NCBI RefSeq assembly: GCF_000429365.1
Contig: NZ_AUBS01000002.1
Coordinates: 310,001-374,000, forward strand
Source of the DNA: Pseudodonghicola xiamenensis DSM 18339
Lineage (GTDB): Bacteria; Pseudomonadota; Alphaproteobacteria; Rhodobacterales; Rhodobacteraceae
Length of the DNA stretch: 64,000 nt
Direction of reading: 5' to 3'
The stretch's first letter is position 1. Every line of letters starts with the position of its first letter. Both the position numbers and the translations under genes were made by a program. Of this stretch, positions 46,287 to 54,252 are shown in pieces. The notes under the pieces were generated by a model that made no database searches, had not been told where the DNA came from, and saw only the letters and a program-made list of their open reading frames with translations.

Positions 46287-47200
46287 CCCTCCTGCTCCAG
46301 CAACATCACCAGCGCCACCACCGTCAACAGGACACCAACCAGAACCAACCCCGAGGGTGCGCCATGACCAAGCGCGATTTCCCACAGGATCACCCAGGAG
46401 GGGGTGAGATAGGTATAGGCCATCACCTTGGCCGACGGCAGCCTGAGCGTGGCGAATTGCAACAGGACGAAGGTGGTCGCGCTGGCGAAGATCGCCAGGT
46501 AGAACAGACCGATCCAGACGATCGGCTTCAACGCCAGCCAGTCGGTGGCGCGGATGTCGGACCAACCGTAAAGCGTCAGCAGCACAAAGCCCGCCAGCAA
46601 CATGCCAAAGGTGAACATCACCGCCGGCTCACCCCGGTTCAGCTTGCGCACCATCGGCGTATAGACGGCATGGGCGATACAGCCGAGAAAATAGATGGCC
46701 TCTCCCCTGCCGAGATGAACCCGCTGCGCCACCTGCCAATCGCCGTCGAAAATCACCCAGAGCGCGCCGGCGGCGCCGATGGCCAGCGCCAAGGCCATGC
46801 GCCGACTGGTCACCTGACGAAGCAACACCCAACCGAACAGGCCAGCCAGGATCGGCGTCAGGGTAAAGACCGCCGCAGCGCTGACCGGCGCCGCCGTCTT
46901 CAGCCCCTCGAACATCAGCACGAAATAGACCGCGAACAGCCCGCCCAGCAGCAGATAGCGCCAAGGGGCGGCGAAGGCCTCGCGTCTCAACTTGCCTGTG
47001 GTGGCGGCGAGCGCGCCGATCACCACCGCCGCGATGGCGAAGCGCGCCGCATTCAGCGCTGCCGGTGCGATCTGGTTGGCCACCTGCGACCCGAGCGAGA
47101 ATGACCCGGCCACCAACGCCGAAAAGGTCAGCATTGCCAGATGCCCCTGTGCCCTGGGGCTCAGATGGGCCAGCGACAGCCCGCTTGCCCGGCGGATCAT
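46283..47200 (-). CDS. EamA-type DMT family transporter
   Basis: 305 residues from ATG 47200, overlapping the LysR gene's stop (ATGA). About ten hydrophobic segments form two EamA repeats (LTFSALVAGSFSLGSQVANQIAPAALNAARF and AIYFLGCIAHAVYTPMVRKLNR). It is a likely metabolite or amino acid exporter. Upstream of ATG 47200 the frame runs on inside the LysR gene and is rejected. The last codons overlap the convergent ArsR gene end by 4 bp. Confidence 0.9.
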   Translation of the reverse strand: MIRRASGLSLAHLSPRAQGHLAMLTFSALVAGSFSLGSQVANQIAPAALNAARFAIAAVVIGALAATTGKLRREAFAAPWRYLLLGGLFAVYFVLMFEGLKTAAPVSAAAVFTLTPILAGLFGWVLLRQVTSRRMALALAIGAAGALWVIFDGDWQVAQRVHLGRGEAIYFLGCIAHAVYTPMVRKLNRGEPAVMFTFGMLLAGFVLLTLYGWSDIRATDWLALKPIVWIGLFYLAIFASATTFVLLQFATLRLPSAKVMAYTYLTPSWVILWEIALGHGAPSGLVLVGVLLTVVALVMLLEQEG

Positions 47201-48084
47201 TCCGGATACCAGCCCTGGGCGCGATCCTTGAGAAATTTCAGGAAGGCCTGCACCTTGTTGGTGCGGTGCAAATCCACATGCGTCACCAACCACAGCGCGC
47301 CGGACCAATCCGGCTGCGGCGGCATGATCTGCACCAGGTCCTCGTGGCGGGAAGCCTCCCAGACCGCCATGAAGCCGATGCCGGCCCCGGCCAGGATCGC
47401 CTCTTGCAGCGCATCGCCGCTGTTGCAGCGAAAGGTCACGGCTTCGGCCGGGATGTGGGCCTGCAACCATTTCGAGAAGGGGGCCCGGGTATCGGGATCG
47501 TCGTCGCCGACAAAGCGGTGATGGGCGAAATCCTCGACCGTCTCGGGTCGGCCATGGGCGGCGATATAGGACTTGCTGGCATAGACCGCGATCGGCAGAT
47601 CGGCGAACCGCTGCACCACGTTGTCAGGCTGGTTCGGCGCCGATCCGGCGCGCACTGCCACATGCGCCTCGCCATATTCCAGGCGGAACAGGCGTTCGCC
47701 GGTCAGGAAACGGACGATCAGCCCGGGGTGAGCCCGCTGGAATTCTGTCATCACAGGCACCAGCAGCGGCGAGAGCGAAGCCAGCGAGGTTACCACCAGC
47801 TCCCCCGTCACCTCATCCCCCTGCCCCTTTAGCCGGCCGATAAGCTGGCTGAACTGGTCATCGGTGGCCTGCGCCACCCGCAGCAGATCCTGCCCGGCCT
47901 CGGTCGGGGTATAGCCGCGCGCGTGACGCTGGAACAACTTGACCCCAAGCCGGGTTTCAAGCGCGTCGATATGGCGGATCACCGTGGCATGATGGACCCC
48001 CAGAACCTCAGCCGCGCCGCTGACGGTTCCCATGCGCGCCACCTGATAGGCGGTCCGGATTTCGTCCCAATTATCGAGCTTCAT
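47197..48084 (-). CDS. LysR family transcriptional regulator
   Basis: 295 residues. The HTH is WDEIRTAYQVARMGTVSGAAEVLGVHHATVIRHIDALETRLGVKLFQR, a LysR-type start. The effector domain begins near residue 90 (GELVVTSLASLSPLLVPVMTEF). The DMT transporter gene is translationally coupled downstream, and azoR is divergent upstream with a palindrome in between, so one or both are its targets. Confidence 0.93.
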   Translation of the reverse strand: MKLDNWDEIRTAYQVARMGTVSGAAEVLGVHHATVIRHIDALETRLGVKLFQRHARGYTPTEAGQDLLRVAQATDDQFSQLIGRLKGQGDEVTGELVVTSLASLSPLLVPVMTEFQRAHPGLIVRFLTGERLFRLEYGEAHVAVRAGSAPNQPDNVVQRFADLPIAVYASKSYIAAHGRPETVEDFAHHRFVGDDDPDTRAPFSKWLQAHIPAEAVTFRCNSGDALQEAILAGAGIGFMAVWEASRHEDLVQIMPPQPDWSGALWLVTHVDLHRTNKVQAFLKFLKDRAQGWYPE

Positions 48085-48097
48085 ATGTGCACCAAAT

Positions 48098-48127
48098 CAC
48101 AATTCCTGTTCAGCCTCTCCAATTGTG
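48098..48127. promoter_or_regulatory. Inverted repeat in the lysR-azoR intergenic region
   Basis: CACAATT (48098-48104) and AATTGTG (48121-48127) form a 7-bp inverted repeat 16 bp apart. It is the only clear dyad in the 109-bp divergent region, and the likely LysR operator controlling azoR and lysR. Confidence 0.5.
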
Positions 48128-48193
48128 TTCGTAGACGCAAGGAGTATCTCCTCTGTTGCAAGCAACGACCACAACTCAACCGGAGTTTCGAAA

Positions 48194-48784
48194 ATGACCA
48201 ATATTCTTCGCATCGACAGCTCGATCAAAGGCGAGGCTTCGGTTTCGCAAAAACTGCTCGACCGCACCCAGGACAAGCTGCTCGCCGCCCACCCGGGCGC
48301 CCAAGTGGTGACCCGCGATCTATCCGCCGGCGTGCCGGCGATCGACGGCGCCTGGATCGGCGCCATCTTCACCCCGGCCGAAAGCCGCAACGCCGGCCAG
48401 GCCGAAATCGCCGCCTATTCCGACGCGCTGCTGGCCGAGGTTCGCGCCGCCGACGTGCTGCTGATCGGCCTCCCGGTCTACAACTTCAGCGCCCCGGGCC
48501 AACTCAAGGCCTGGTTCGACCATCTGGCGCGCAAGGGCGAAACCTTCCGCTATACCGAAGCCGGCGCCGAAGGCCTGCTGAAAGGCAAGCGCGCCATCGT
48601 CGTCTTCACCTCGGACGGCACCGAATTCGGTTCCGACATCGACTTCGCTTCGGGCTGGGTGCGCCACATGCTGGGCTTCTTCGGCATCACCGACGTGCAA
48701 TTCGTCCATGCCGACCAGATGGTCTTCGACGCCGAAGCGACGCTGAAGGCCGCCGAGGCCCAGGTCGACGCGCTGGCCGCCTGA
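48194..48784 (+). CDS. azoR: FMN-dependent NADH-azoreductase
   Basis: 196 residues from ATG 48194, with CGGAG upstream. The flavodoxin-like fold has ILRIDSSIKGEASVSQKL (FMN phosphate loop), LIGLPVYNFSAPGQLKAWFDHLARKGETFRYTEAG and FTSDGTEFGSDIDFA. It reduces azo dyes and quinones with NADH. It is divergent from a LysR regulator, the usual arrangement for quinone- or electrophile-responsive azoR genes. Confidence 0.94.
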   Translation: MTNILRIDSSIKGEASVSQKLLDRTQDKLLAAHPGAQVVTRDLSAGVPAIDGAWIGAIFTPAESRNAGQAEIAAYSDALLAEVRAADVLLIGLPVYNFSAPGQLKAWFDHLARKGETFRYTEAGAEGLLKGKRAIVVFTSDGTEFGSDIDFASGWVRHMLGFFGITDVQFVHADQMVFDAEATLKAAEAQVDALAA

Positions 48785-49138
48785 GCCTGATCCGTCGGGC
48801 GCCTCTCCCGTCACCACTCTGCAGCCCGACACCGGCGCGCCCTCATGGGGCGCGCCGTTTTCATTGCCGCGGGCCCGCTTGCCACGTCCGGGGATCGGTT
48901 TTGGCCAGCAAAACTTGACTCAGCACTGCAAACCGCGTAACGCCTACCCCAAATCCGGAAGCATCAGGCCTTCCGGTCCCGGCCCATATGCCGGGATCGC
49001 CCCCCACCAGCGAGTTTCGCCCGTGGGGGCAAAATCGTTTGGGATTGTCCCTGCCCCATCCCCGGGGTGTTTGTGAATCGAGCCGTCACCTCCTACCTTG
49101 GGGGCGACACATGGAAACCGGCATAGGAGGCCGAGGGC
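48785..49138. other. Structured leader/intergenic region upstream of ffh
   Basis: After the azoR terminator this region has no gene. A possible -35 (TTGACT at 48917) has a weak -10 (TAACGC) 17 bp downstream. It then holds two hairpins, TCCCGGC/GCCGGGA (48977-48983/48990-48996) and CCCCCAC/GTGGGGG (49001-49007/49023-49029), giving a structured ffh leader. The conserved SRP RNA tetraloop region is not seen, so this is not the 4.5S RNA gene. Confidence 0.45.
48834..48862 (+). terminator. Rho-independent terminator after azoR
   Basis: GGCGCGCC (48834-48841) pairs with GGCGCGCC (48849-48856), a self-complementary stem with a short loop, followed by GTTTTC. Confidence 0.75.
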
Positions 49139-50650
49139 ATGTTTGAAAATCTATCCGAACGCCTCTCCGGCGTCTTCGACCGGCTCACCAAACAGGGCGC
49201 GCTTTCCGAAGAGGACGTCAAGACTGCCCTGCGCGAGGTGCGCGTCGCGCTGCTTGAGGCCGACGTCTCGCTGCCGGTGGCCCGCGATTTCGTCAAAAAG
49301 GTGCAGGACCAGGCCACCGGCCAGGCGGTGACCAAATCCGTCACCCCCGGCCAGCAGGTGGTCAAGATCGTGCATGACGCACTGGTCGACGTGCTGCGCG
49401 GCGAGGGCGATCCCGGCAAGCTGAAGATCGACACGCCGCCGGCACCGATCCTGATGGTCGGTCTGCAGGGCTCTGGGAAGACCACCACCACCGCCAAGCT
49501 CGCCAAGCGGCTGAAGGATCGCGACGGCAAGCGGGTGCTGATGGCCTCGCTCGACACCAACCGCCCGGCGGCCATGGAGCAATTGGCGATCCTGGGCAAT
49601 CAGATCGGCGTCGATACCCTGCCGATCGTCAAGGGAGAGGACCCGGTTGCCATCGCCAAGCGGGCGAAGACCCAGGCAAGCCTTGGCGGCTATGATGTCT
49701 ATATGCTCGACACCGCGGGCCGGCTGCACATTGATCAGGAGCTGATCCAGCAGGCCGCCGATGTCCGCGACGTGGTCAAGCCGCGCGAAACCCTGCTGGT
49801 GGTCGACGGGCTGACCGGCCAGGACGCGGTAAATGTCGCCACCGAATTCGACGACAAGATCGGTGTCACCGGCGTTGTCCTGACCCGGATGGACGGCGAC
49901 GGCCGCGGCGGTGCCGCCCTGTCGATGCGCGCGGTCACCGGTAAGCCGATCCGCTTCGTCGGCCTCGGCGAGAAGATGGACGCGCTGGAAACCTTCGAGC
50001 CCGACCGGATCGCCGGCCGCATCCTCGGCATGGGCGATATCGTCGCCCTGGTCGAGAAGGCGCAGGAAACCATCGAGGCCGAGCAGGCCGAAAAGATGAT
50101 GCGCCGCATGGCCAAGGGTCAGTTCAACATGAACGACCTGAAGATGCAGCTCGAGCAGATGCTCAAGATGGGTGGCATGGAAGGCATGATGTCGATGATG
50201 CCCGGCATGTCCAAGATGGCCAAGCAGGTGGAAGAAGCCGGCTTCGACGACAAGGTGATCAAGCGGCAAGTGGCGCTGATCCAGTCGATGACCAAGAAGG
50301 AACGCGCCAATCCGCAGCTTTTGCAGGCCAGCCGCAAGAAACGCATCGCCGCCGGCGCCGGCATGGATGTCAGCGATCTGAACAAGCTTCTGAAGATGCA
50401 TCGCCAGATGAGCGACATGATGAAGAAGATCGGCAAGATGGGCAAAGGCAAGATGCTGAAACAGGCGCTGTCGGGCATGTTCGGCAAGGGCGGCGGCATG
50501 CCGGCCGGCATGGACCCGTCGCAGATGGACCCCAAGGCGCTGGAAGCGGCGGCCAAGCAGCTCGGCGGCAAGATGCCGGGCGGTCTGCCGGGCCTGGGTG
50601 GCGGCATGGGCCTGCCCTCGGGGCTGAGCGGTTTCGGCAAGAAGAAGTAA
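49139..50650 (+). CDS. ffh: Signal recognition particle protein Ffh (SRP54)
   Basis: 503 residues. The N domain starts MFENLSERLSGVFDRLTKQGALSE. The GTPase motifs are GLQGSGKTTTTAKLA (G1), DTAGR (G3) and TRMDGDGRGGAAL (G4 area). The C-terminal M domain is Met-rich and carries the GGMPGGLPGLGGGMGLPSG tail. It binds signal peptides on the ribosome and guides them to FtsY. AGGAGG lies in the leader before the start. It heads the translation/GNAT cluster. Confidence 0.97.
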   Translation: MFENLSERLSGVFDRLTKQGALSEEDVKTALREVRVALLEADVSLPVARDFVKKVQDQATGQAVTKSVTPGQQVVKIVHDALVDVLRGEGDPGKLKIDTPPAPILMVGLQGSGKTTTTAKLAKRLKDRDGKRVLMASLDTNRPAAMEQLAILGNQIGVDTLPIVKGEDPVAIAKRAKTQASLGGYDVYMLDTAGRLHIDQELIQQAADVRDVVKPRETLLVVDGLTGQDAVNVATEFDDKIGVTGVVLTRMDGDGRGGAALSMRAVTGKPIRFVGLGEKMDALETFEPDRIAGRILGMGDIVALVEKAQETIEAEQAEKMMRRMAKGQFNMNDLKMQLEQMLKMGGMEGMMSMMPGMSKMAKQVEEAGFDDKVIKRQVALIQSMTKKERANPQLLQASRKKRIAAGAGMDVSDLNKLLKMHRQMSDMMKKIGKMGKGKMLKQALSGMFGKGGGMPAGMDPSQMDPKALEAAAKQLGGKMPGGLPGLGGGMGLPSGLSGFGKKK

Positions 50651-50657
50651 GGTTGCG

Positions 50658-50762
50658 ATGACCCTTTGGATCAACAGACACGGGATTGATTGCCCGGCGC
50701 AACGCGCCGGGCGCGTGGTGCATCATGTTGATCCTGCGCAGGCACAAGGGGGCCGCGCATGA
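50658..50762 (+). CDS. Mini-ORF A (34 residues), MTLWINRH peptide
   Basis: The reading frame begins MTLWINRHGIDCPAQ and its TGA overlaps the ATG of GNAT 1 (ATGA). Its first 24 bases match the mini-ORF at 53809 at 20 positions. All four differences are transitions; two are silent and one is Arg/Lys, consistent with selection on a peptide. A 9-bp hairpin (50692-50712) lies inside the frame. No known family is recognised. Confidence 0.45.
   Translation: MTLWINRHGIDCPAQRAGRVVHHVDPAQAQGGRA
50692..50712 (+). terminator. Hairpin after ffh, inside mini-ORF A
   Basis: GCCCGGCGC (50692-50700) pairs perfectly with GCGCCGGGC (50704-50712) around AAC. No T-run follows, so it may attenuate or stabilise the ffh message rather than terminate it. 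Confidence 0.45.
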
Positions 50763-51277
50763 CCGCCTTCACCATCCAGACGCTGGAAACCGATCGTCTG
50801 ATCCTGCGCGCGCCCAAGCTTTCCGACTTCGAACGCTGGGCCGAGTTCTTCTCGACCGAACGCGCCCGCTATGAACGCGGGATGATGTCGCGCAACGCGG
50901 CCTGGCGGGTCTGGGCCGCGGACGTGGCGATCTGGCAATTGCGCGGCTATGGTCCCTTCGGCATCGACGACCGAGCCAGCGGCCAATATCTGGGCGAGGT
51001 CGGCATCTATGAACCCGACGGCTATCCGGGCCCTGAACTGGGCTGGTTCGTGGTGCCCGAGGCCGAGGGTCGCGGCATCGCGTCCGAGGCCGCCCGTGCC
51101 GTCATGCTCTGGGCCCGGCGCAATTTCGGCTGGGACCGGATCAGCAATATCATCGACCCGAACAACGCGCGCTCCATCGCGCTCGGCCTGCGCCTTGGCG
51201 GGGTGATCGACCCCGAGGGTGTCGGCGAGGATCCGGGCGACGTGGTGATCGTTCACGACCTGAGGGCGCTGGCATGA
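50759..51277 (+). CDS. GNAT family N-acetyltransferase 1 (RimJ/RimL-like)
   Basis: 172 residues. The start TLETDRLILRAPKLSDFERW is the RimJ/RimL-type strand, and the acetyl-CoA pyrophosphate loop is EAEGRGIASEAARAVMLWARR. LGWFVVPEAEG and DPNNARSIALGLRLGG are shared with the four following genes. It is coupled to mini-ORF A upstream and GNAT 2 downstream (4-bp overlap). Its target is unknown; RimJ-type enzymes acetylate protein N-termini, aminoglycosides or small amines. Confidence 0.88.
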   Translation: MTAFTIQTLETDRLILRAPKLSDFERWAEFFSTERARYERGMMSRNAAWRVWAADVAIWQLRGYGPFGIDDRASGQYLGEVGIYEPDGYPGPELGWFVVPEAEGRGIASEAARAVMLWARRNFGWDRISNIIDPNNARSIALGLRLGGVIDPEGVGEDPGDVVIVHDLRALA

Positions 51278-51825
51278 GTTATAGCCTTACCATCCCCACA
51301 CTGGAAACCGAACGGCTGATCCTGCGCGCACCCGATCCGCGAGATTTCCGCCCCTTCGCCGCCTTCTACGCCAGCCCGCGCGCCGATTTCGTCGGCGGGC
51401 CGCTGACGGCAGAAGGCGCCTGGCGGATGCTGGCGATGGAGATCGGCCATTGGACGCTGAAGGGCTTCGGCCGCTGGACCGTGACCGCCAAGGGCAGTGA
51501 TGAGGCGGTGGGCATGGTCGGCCTGTTCGACCCCGAAGGCTGGCCCGAACCGGAAATCGGCTGGGATCTGTTCAACGGTCACGAAGGCAAGGGCTATGCC
51601 ACCGAGGCCGGCGCCGCGGCGCGCACCTATGCCTATGCGATGCTGGGGCTGCCAACGGTGATAAGCCTGGTGAAGCCCGCCAATATCGCCTCGGCCAAGG
51701 TTGCCCAACGGCTGGGCGCCCGGCATGACGGCGATTTCGTGCACGAACGCCATGGGCCAATGCAGATCTGGCGCCACCCCGGCCCCGACGATCTGACGGA
51801 CGGCGGGATGGAGGCCTACGCATGA
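51274..51825 (+). CDS. GNAT family N-acetyltransferase 2 (RimJ/RimL-like)
   Basis: 183 residues, starting TLETERLILRAPDPRDFRPF. The acetyl-CoA loop is [19 protein letters not shown], the closest of the five to the classical Q/RxxGxG/A pattern. ISLVKPANIASAKVAQRLGARHDG is the C-terminal motif. Overlaps of 4 bp at both ends link it to GNAT 1 and 3. Confidence 0.88.
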   Translation: MSYSLTIPTLETERLILRAPDPRDFRPFAAFYASPRADFVGGPLTAEGAWRMLAMEIGHWTLKGFGRWTVTAKGSDEAVGMVGLFDPEGWPEPEIGWDLFNGHEGKGYATEAGAAARTYAYAMLGLPTVISLVKPANIASAKVAQRLGARHDGDFVHERHGPMQIWRHPGPDDLTDGGMEAYA

Positions 51826-52373
51826 CCGCGCTGCGCCTTGACATCCCCACCGTGGAAACCGAACGACTGACCCTGCGCGGACCGGAAACGCGCGACTTCG
51901 GCCCCGTCGCCGATTTCTTCGCCGATGAAGCGCGCAGCTGGGGCTTCGGCGGCCCCAAGAGCCGCAACGACGCCTGGCGCTGGTTCGCCGGCAACATCGG
52001 TCATTGGGCATTGAACGGCTACGGCTTCTGGACGGTCGAAACCCAGGACGGCGACATCATCGGCATCGTCGGCCTCTGGGCCCCCGAGGGCTGGTCCGAA
52101 CCGGAACTGGGCTGGGTGATGTTTGCGGGCAGCGAAGGCAAGGGCCTAGCCCGCGAGGCCGCCGAGGCTGCGCGCGATTATGCCTATGACCATATGGGGT
52201 TCACTACGCTGACCAGCAATATCCTCCCCGGCAACGCGCGCTCTGTCGCGCTGGCCGAGCGGCTGGGCGCCTGGCACGAGGCGGATTTCGAAAACGTCAC
52301 CCATGGGATCGAGATGCGCTTTCGCCATCCGGGTCCCGATGCGCGCGCCAAGACGCGGGAGGGCACGGCATGA
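51822..52373 (+). CDS. GNAT family N-acetyltransferase 3 (RimJ/RimL-like)
   Basis: 183 residues, starting TVETERLTLRGPETRDFGPV. The acetyl-CoA loop is SEGKGLAREAAEAARDYAY. It has the shared WALNGYGFWTVET and PGNARSVALAERLGAWHEA segments. It ends overlapping GNAT 4 by 4 bp. Confidence 0.88.
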   Translation: MTALRLDIPTVETERLTLRGPETRDFGPVADFFADEARSWGFGGPKSRNDAWRWFAGNIGHWALNGYGFWTVETQDGDIIGIVGLWAPEGWSEPELGWVMFAGSEGKGLAREAAEAARDYAYDHMGFTTLTSNILPGNARSVALAERLGAWHEADFENVTHGIEMRFRHPGPDARAKTREGTA

Positions 52374-52894
52374 CCGGTTTCGCATTGCCCATTCCCGTTA
52401 TCGAAACCGAACGGCTGATCCTGCGCGCCCCGCGCGAAAGCGACTTTCCCGCCCACGCCGCGCTGATGGCCTCGGATCGCAGCCGCTTCATTGGCGGCCC
52501 GCAAGAGCCCGCCTTTGCCTGGCGCGGCTTCAGCGCCTCGCTCGGTCATTGGGCGCTGCGCGGCTATGGCATGTGGCTGGTCGCCGACAAGGCGGACGAC
52601 ACCCCGCTGGGCCGGGTCGGCTTCATCAATGCCTATGGCTGGGACGAACCGGAACTGGGCTGGCATGTTTATGCCGCCGCCGAGGGCAAGGGCGTGGCCT
52701 ATGAGGCAGCGCTGGCCGCGCGTGCCTATGGCGCAGCGCATCTCGGGCTCGACGGGGTGATCTCCTATATCGACCCTGCCAACGCACGCTCGCAGGCACT
52801 CGCCGCCCGTCTGGGCGCCGAGGTCGAACGCGATGGAGAGGTCATGGGCCATCCCTGCCAGGTCTGGCGCCATCCGAAGCAGGGGACGCTCTGA
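52370..52894 (+). CDS. GNAT family N-acetyltransferase 4 (RimJ/RimL-like)
   Basis: 174 residues, starting VIETERLILRAPRESDFPAH. The acetyl-CoA loop is AEGKGVAYEAALAARAYG; the Tyr in the loop is unusual among the five. GHWALRGYGMWLVADK and IDPANARSQALAARLGAEVER are shared. It overlaps GNAT 5 by a single base (TGATG). Confidence 0.88.
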   Translation: MTGFALPIPVIETERLILRAPRESDFPAHAALMASDRSRFIGGPQEPAFAWRGFSASLGHWALRGYGMWLVADKADDTPLGRVGFINAYGWDEPELGWHVYAAAEGKGVAYEAALAARAYGAAHLGLDGVISYIDPANARSQALAARLGAEVERDGEVMGHPCQVWRHPKQGTL

Positions 52895-53511
52895 TGCCCC
52901 TGTCCTTCGCCCCCTCTGCGATTCCGGTGATCGAGACTCGTCGGCTGATCCTGCGCGGCCCCGAGCCGCAGGATTACCCGACCTTCAAGGCGACCTTCAC
53001 CAGCTATCGCGCCCGCTTCATGGGCGGGCCGCTGAACGCGTATGAATCCTGGATGCTCTATGCCGCCGAGATCGGGCATTGGCAGATCCGCGGCTATGGC
53101 ATGTGGATGATCCACGACCGCGATACCGACGAAACCCTGGGCATGGCCGGCGGCTGGAAACCGGCGATGTGGCCCGAGGCCGAGATCGCCTGGGTGATCT
53201 GGCCCGGCAAGGAAGGCCGCGGTATCGCGCTCGAGGCCGCCCATGCGGTGCGCGGATACCTTTATGGCGCGCTCGGCTGGGACACGGCGGTCAGCTATAT
53301 CGACCCCAAGAACCTCGATTCGATCCGTCTGGCCGAACGGTTGGGCGCGGTGAAGGATGCCGCAGCCACCCCGGTCGACGGCAACGACGTTGTCTATCGC
53401 CACCCCGCGCCCGCCGCGCTGGCAGACAGCCAGTTGGCCCATGGCATCGAAATGGAGATCGGCCATTACGCCGACCCGCTGTTCAAACCGAAAGGATGGC
53501 CCATTGACTGA
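52894..53511 (+). CDS. GNAT family N-acetyltransferase 5 (RimJ/RimL-like)
   Basis: 205 residues, starting VIETRRLILRGPEPQDYPTF. The acetyl-CoA loop is KEGRGIALEAAHAVRGYLY. It has a longer C-terminal tail (ADSQLAHGIEMEIGHYADPLF) than the other four and is the most diverged. It overlaps the chorismate mutase gene by 8 bp. Confidence 0.87.
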   Translation: MPLSFAPSAIPVIETRRLILRGPEPQDYPTFKATFTSYRARFMGGPLNAYESWMLYAAEIGHWQIRGYGMWMIHDRDTDETLGMAGGWKPAMWPEAEIAWVIWPGKEGRGIALEAAHAVRGYLYGALGWDTAVSYIDPKNLDSIRLAERLGAVKDAAATPVDGNDVVYRHPAPAALADSQLAHGIEMEIGHYADPLFKPKGWPID

Positions 53512-53812
53512 CGCCGCCCAGATCGACGCCACCCGCGCCGCCGCCCTGCTGAAAGAGCACCGCGAAAGCATCGACCGGCTTGATGCGATCCTTGTCTACA
53601 CTCTGGGCGAGCGGTTCAAGCACACCCAATCCGTCGGCAAGCTCAAGGCCGAACACGACCTTCCCCCGTCCGATCCGGCGCGCGAAGCGACGCAGATCGC
53701 ACGGCTTGAAGACCTGGCGATCAAGGCCGATCTGGACCCCGAATTCGCCAAGGCTTTCCTCAATTTCATCATTGAGGAAGTCATCCGCCACCACAAGAAA
53801 CACCAAGAATGA
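53504..53812 (+). CDS. Chorismate mutase (AroQ class)
   Basis: 102 residues from TTG 53504, the start being favoured because AAAGGA lies upstream and it overlaps the preceding stop. The all-helical AroQ core is LKEHRESIDRLDAILVYTLGERF, followed by HTQSVGKLKAEHDLPPSDPAREATQIARLEDLA, with R, K, E and Q active-site residues in place. It converts chorismate to prephenate. In related genomes it also sits next to rpsP. Confidence 0.88.
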   Translation: MTDAAQIDATRAAALLKEHRESIDRLDAILVYTLGERFKHTQSVGKLKAEHDLPPSDPAREATQIARLEDLAIKADLDPEFAKAFLNFIIEEVIRHHKKHQE

Positions 53813-53841
53813 TCCTCTGGATCAATAAACACCAGGAATAA
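53809..53841 (+). CDS. Mini-ORF B (10 residues), MILWINKH peptide
   Basis: [10 protein letters not shown] starts at the ATGA overlap with the chorismate mutase stop and ends 41 bp before rpsP. It shares its first eight residues, except T/I and R/K, with mini-ORF A at 50658. A small hairpin ACCGGA/TCCGGT (53841-53846/53852-53857) follows immediately. It could be a leader peptide affecting rpsP expression, or a relic of a duplication. Confidence 0.4.
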   Translation: MILWINKHQE

Positions 53842-53882
53842 CCGGAAGTTATCCGGTCAACGCCATCAAAGGAGAAACCACA

Positions 53883-54248
53883 ATGGCAATGAAAATCCGT
53901 CTGGCCCGCGGTGGGTCGAAAAAGCGCCCCTTCTACCGCATCGTCGCCGCTGACAGCCGCATGGCGCGCGATGGCCGCTTCATCGAAAAGCTGGGCACCT
54001 ACAACCCGCTGCTGCCGAAAGACAGCGAAGAGCGCGTGAAGATGGACCTGGACGCCATCAAAGCCTGGCTTGCCAAGGGCGCCCAGCCGACCGATCGTGT
54101 GGCCCGCATGCTGGAAGCCGCCGGCGTTCTGGAAAAGAAAACCCGCAGCAACCCGAATAAAGCCGTCCCGGGCAAGAAAGCCCAGGAACGCGCCGAAGAG
54201 AAAGCCGCCAAGGCTGCAGAAGCCGCTGCGGCTCCGGCCGAAGAGTAA
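53883..54248 (+). CDS. rpsP: 30S ribosomal protein S16
   Basis: 121 residues. The start [42 protein letters not shown] is the S16 signature. A Lys/Ala/Glu-rich C-terminal tail (about residues 90-121) is longer than in enteric bacteria but normal for this order. AAAGGAGAAA precedes the ATG. Confidence 0.97.
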   Translation: MAMKIRLARGGSKKRPFYRIVAADSRMARDGRFIEKLGTYNPLLPKDSEERVKMDLDAIKAWLAKGAQPTDRVARMLEAAGVLEKKTRSNPNKAVPGKKAQERAEEKAAKAAEAAAAPAEE

Positions 54249-54252
54249 GATC

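Noticed and set aside
48863..49138. SRP (4.5S) RNA gene next to ffh
   Set aside because: The conserved GGAAGCAGC-type SRP domain IV loop is not seen; GGAAGCATCAGG at 48957 is only a partial resemblance without the matching stem.
49151..50674. A 507-codon minus-strand frame opposite ffh
   Set aside because: Antisense to Ffh GTPase and M domains, with His/Leu-rich composition.
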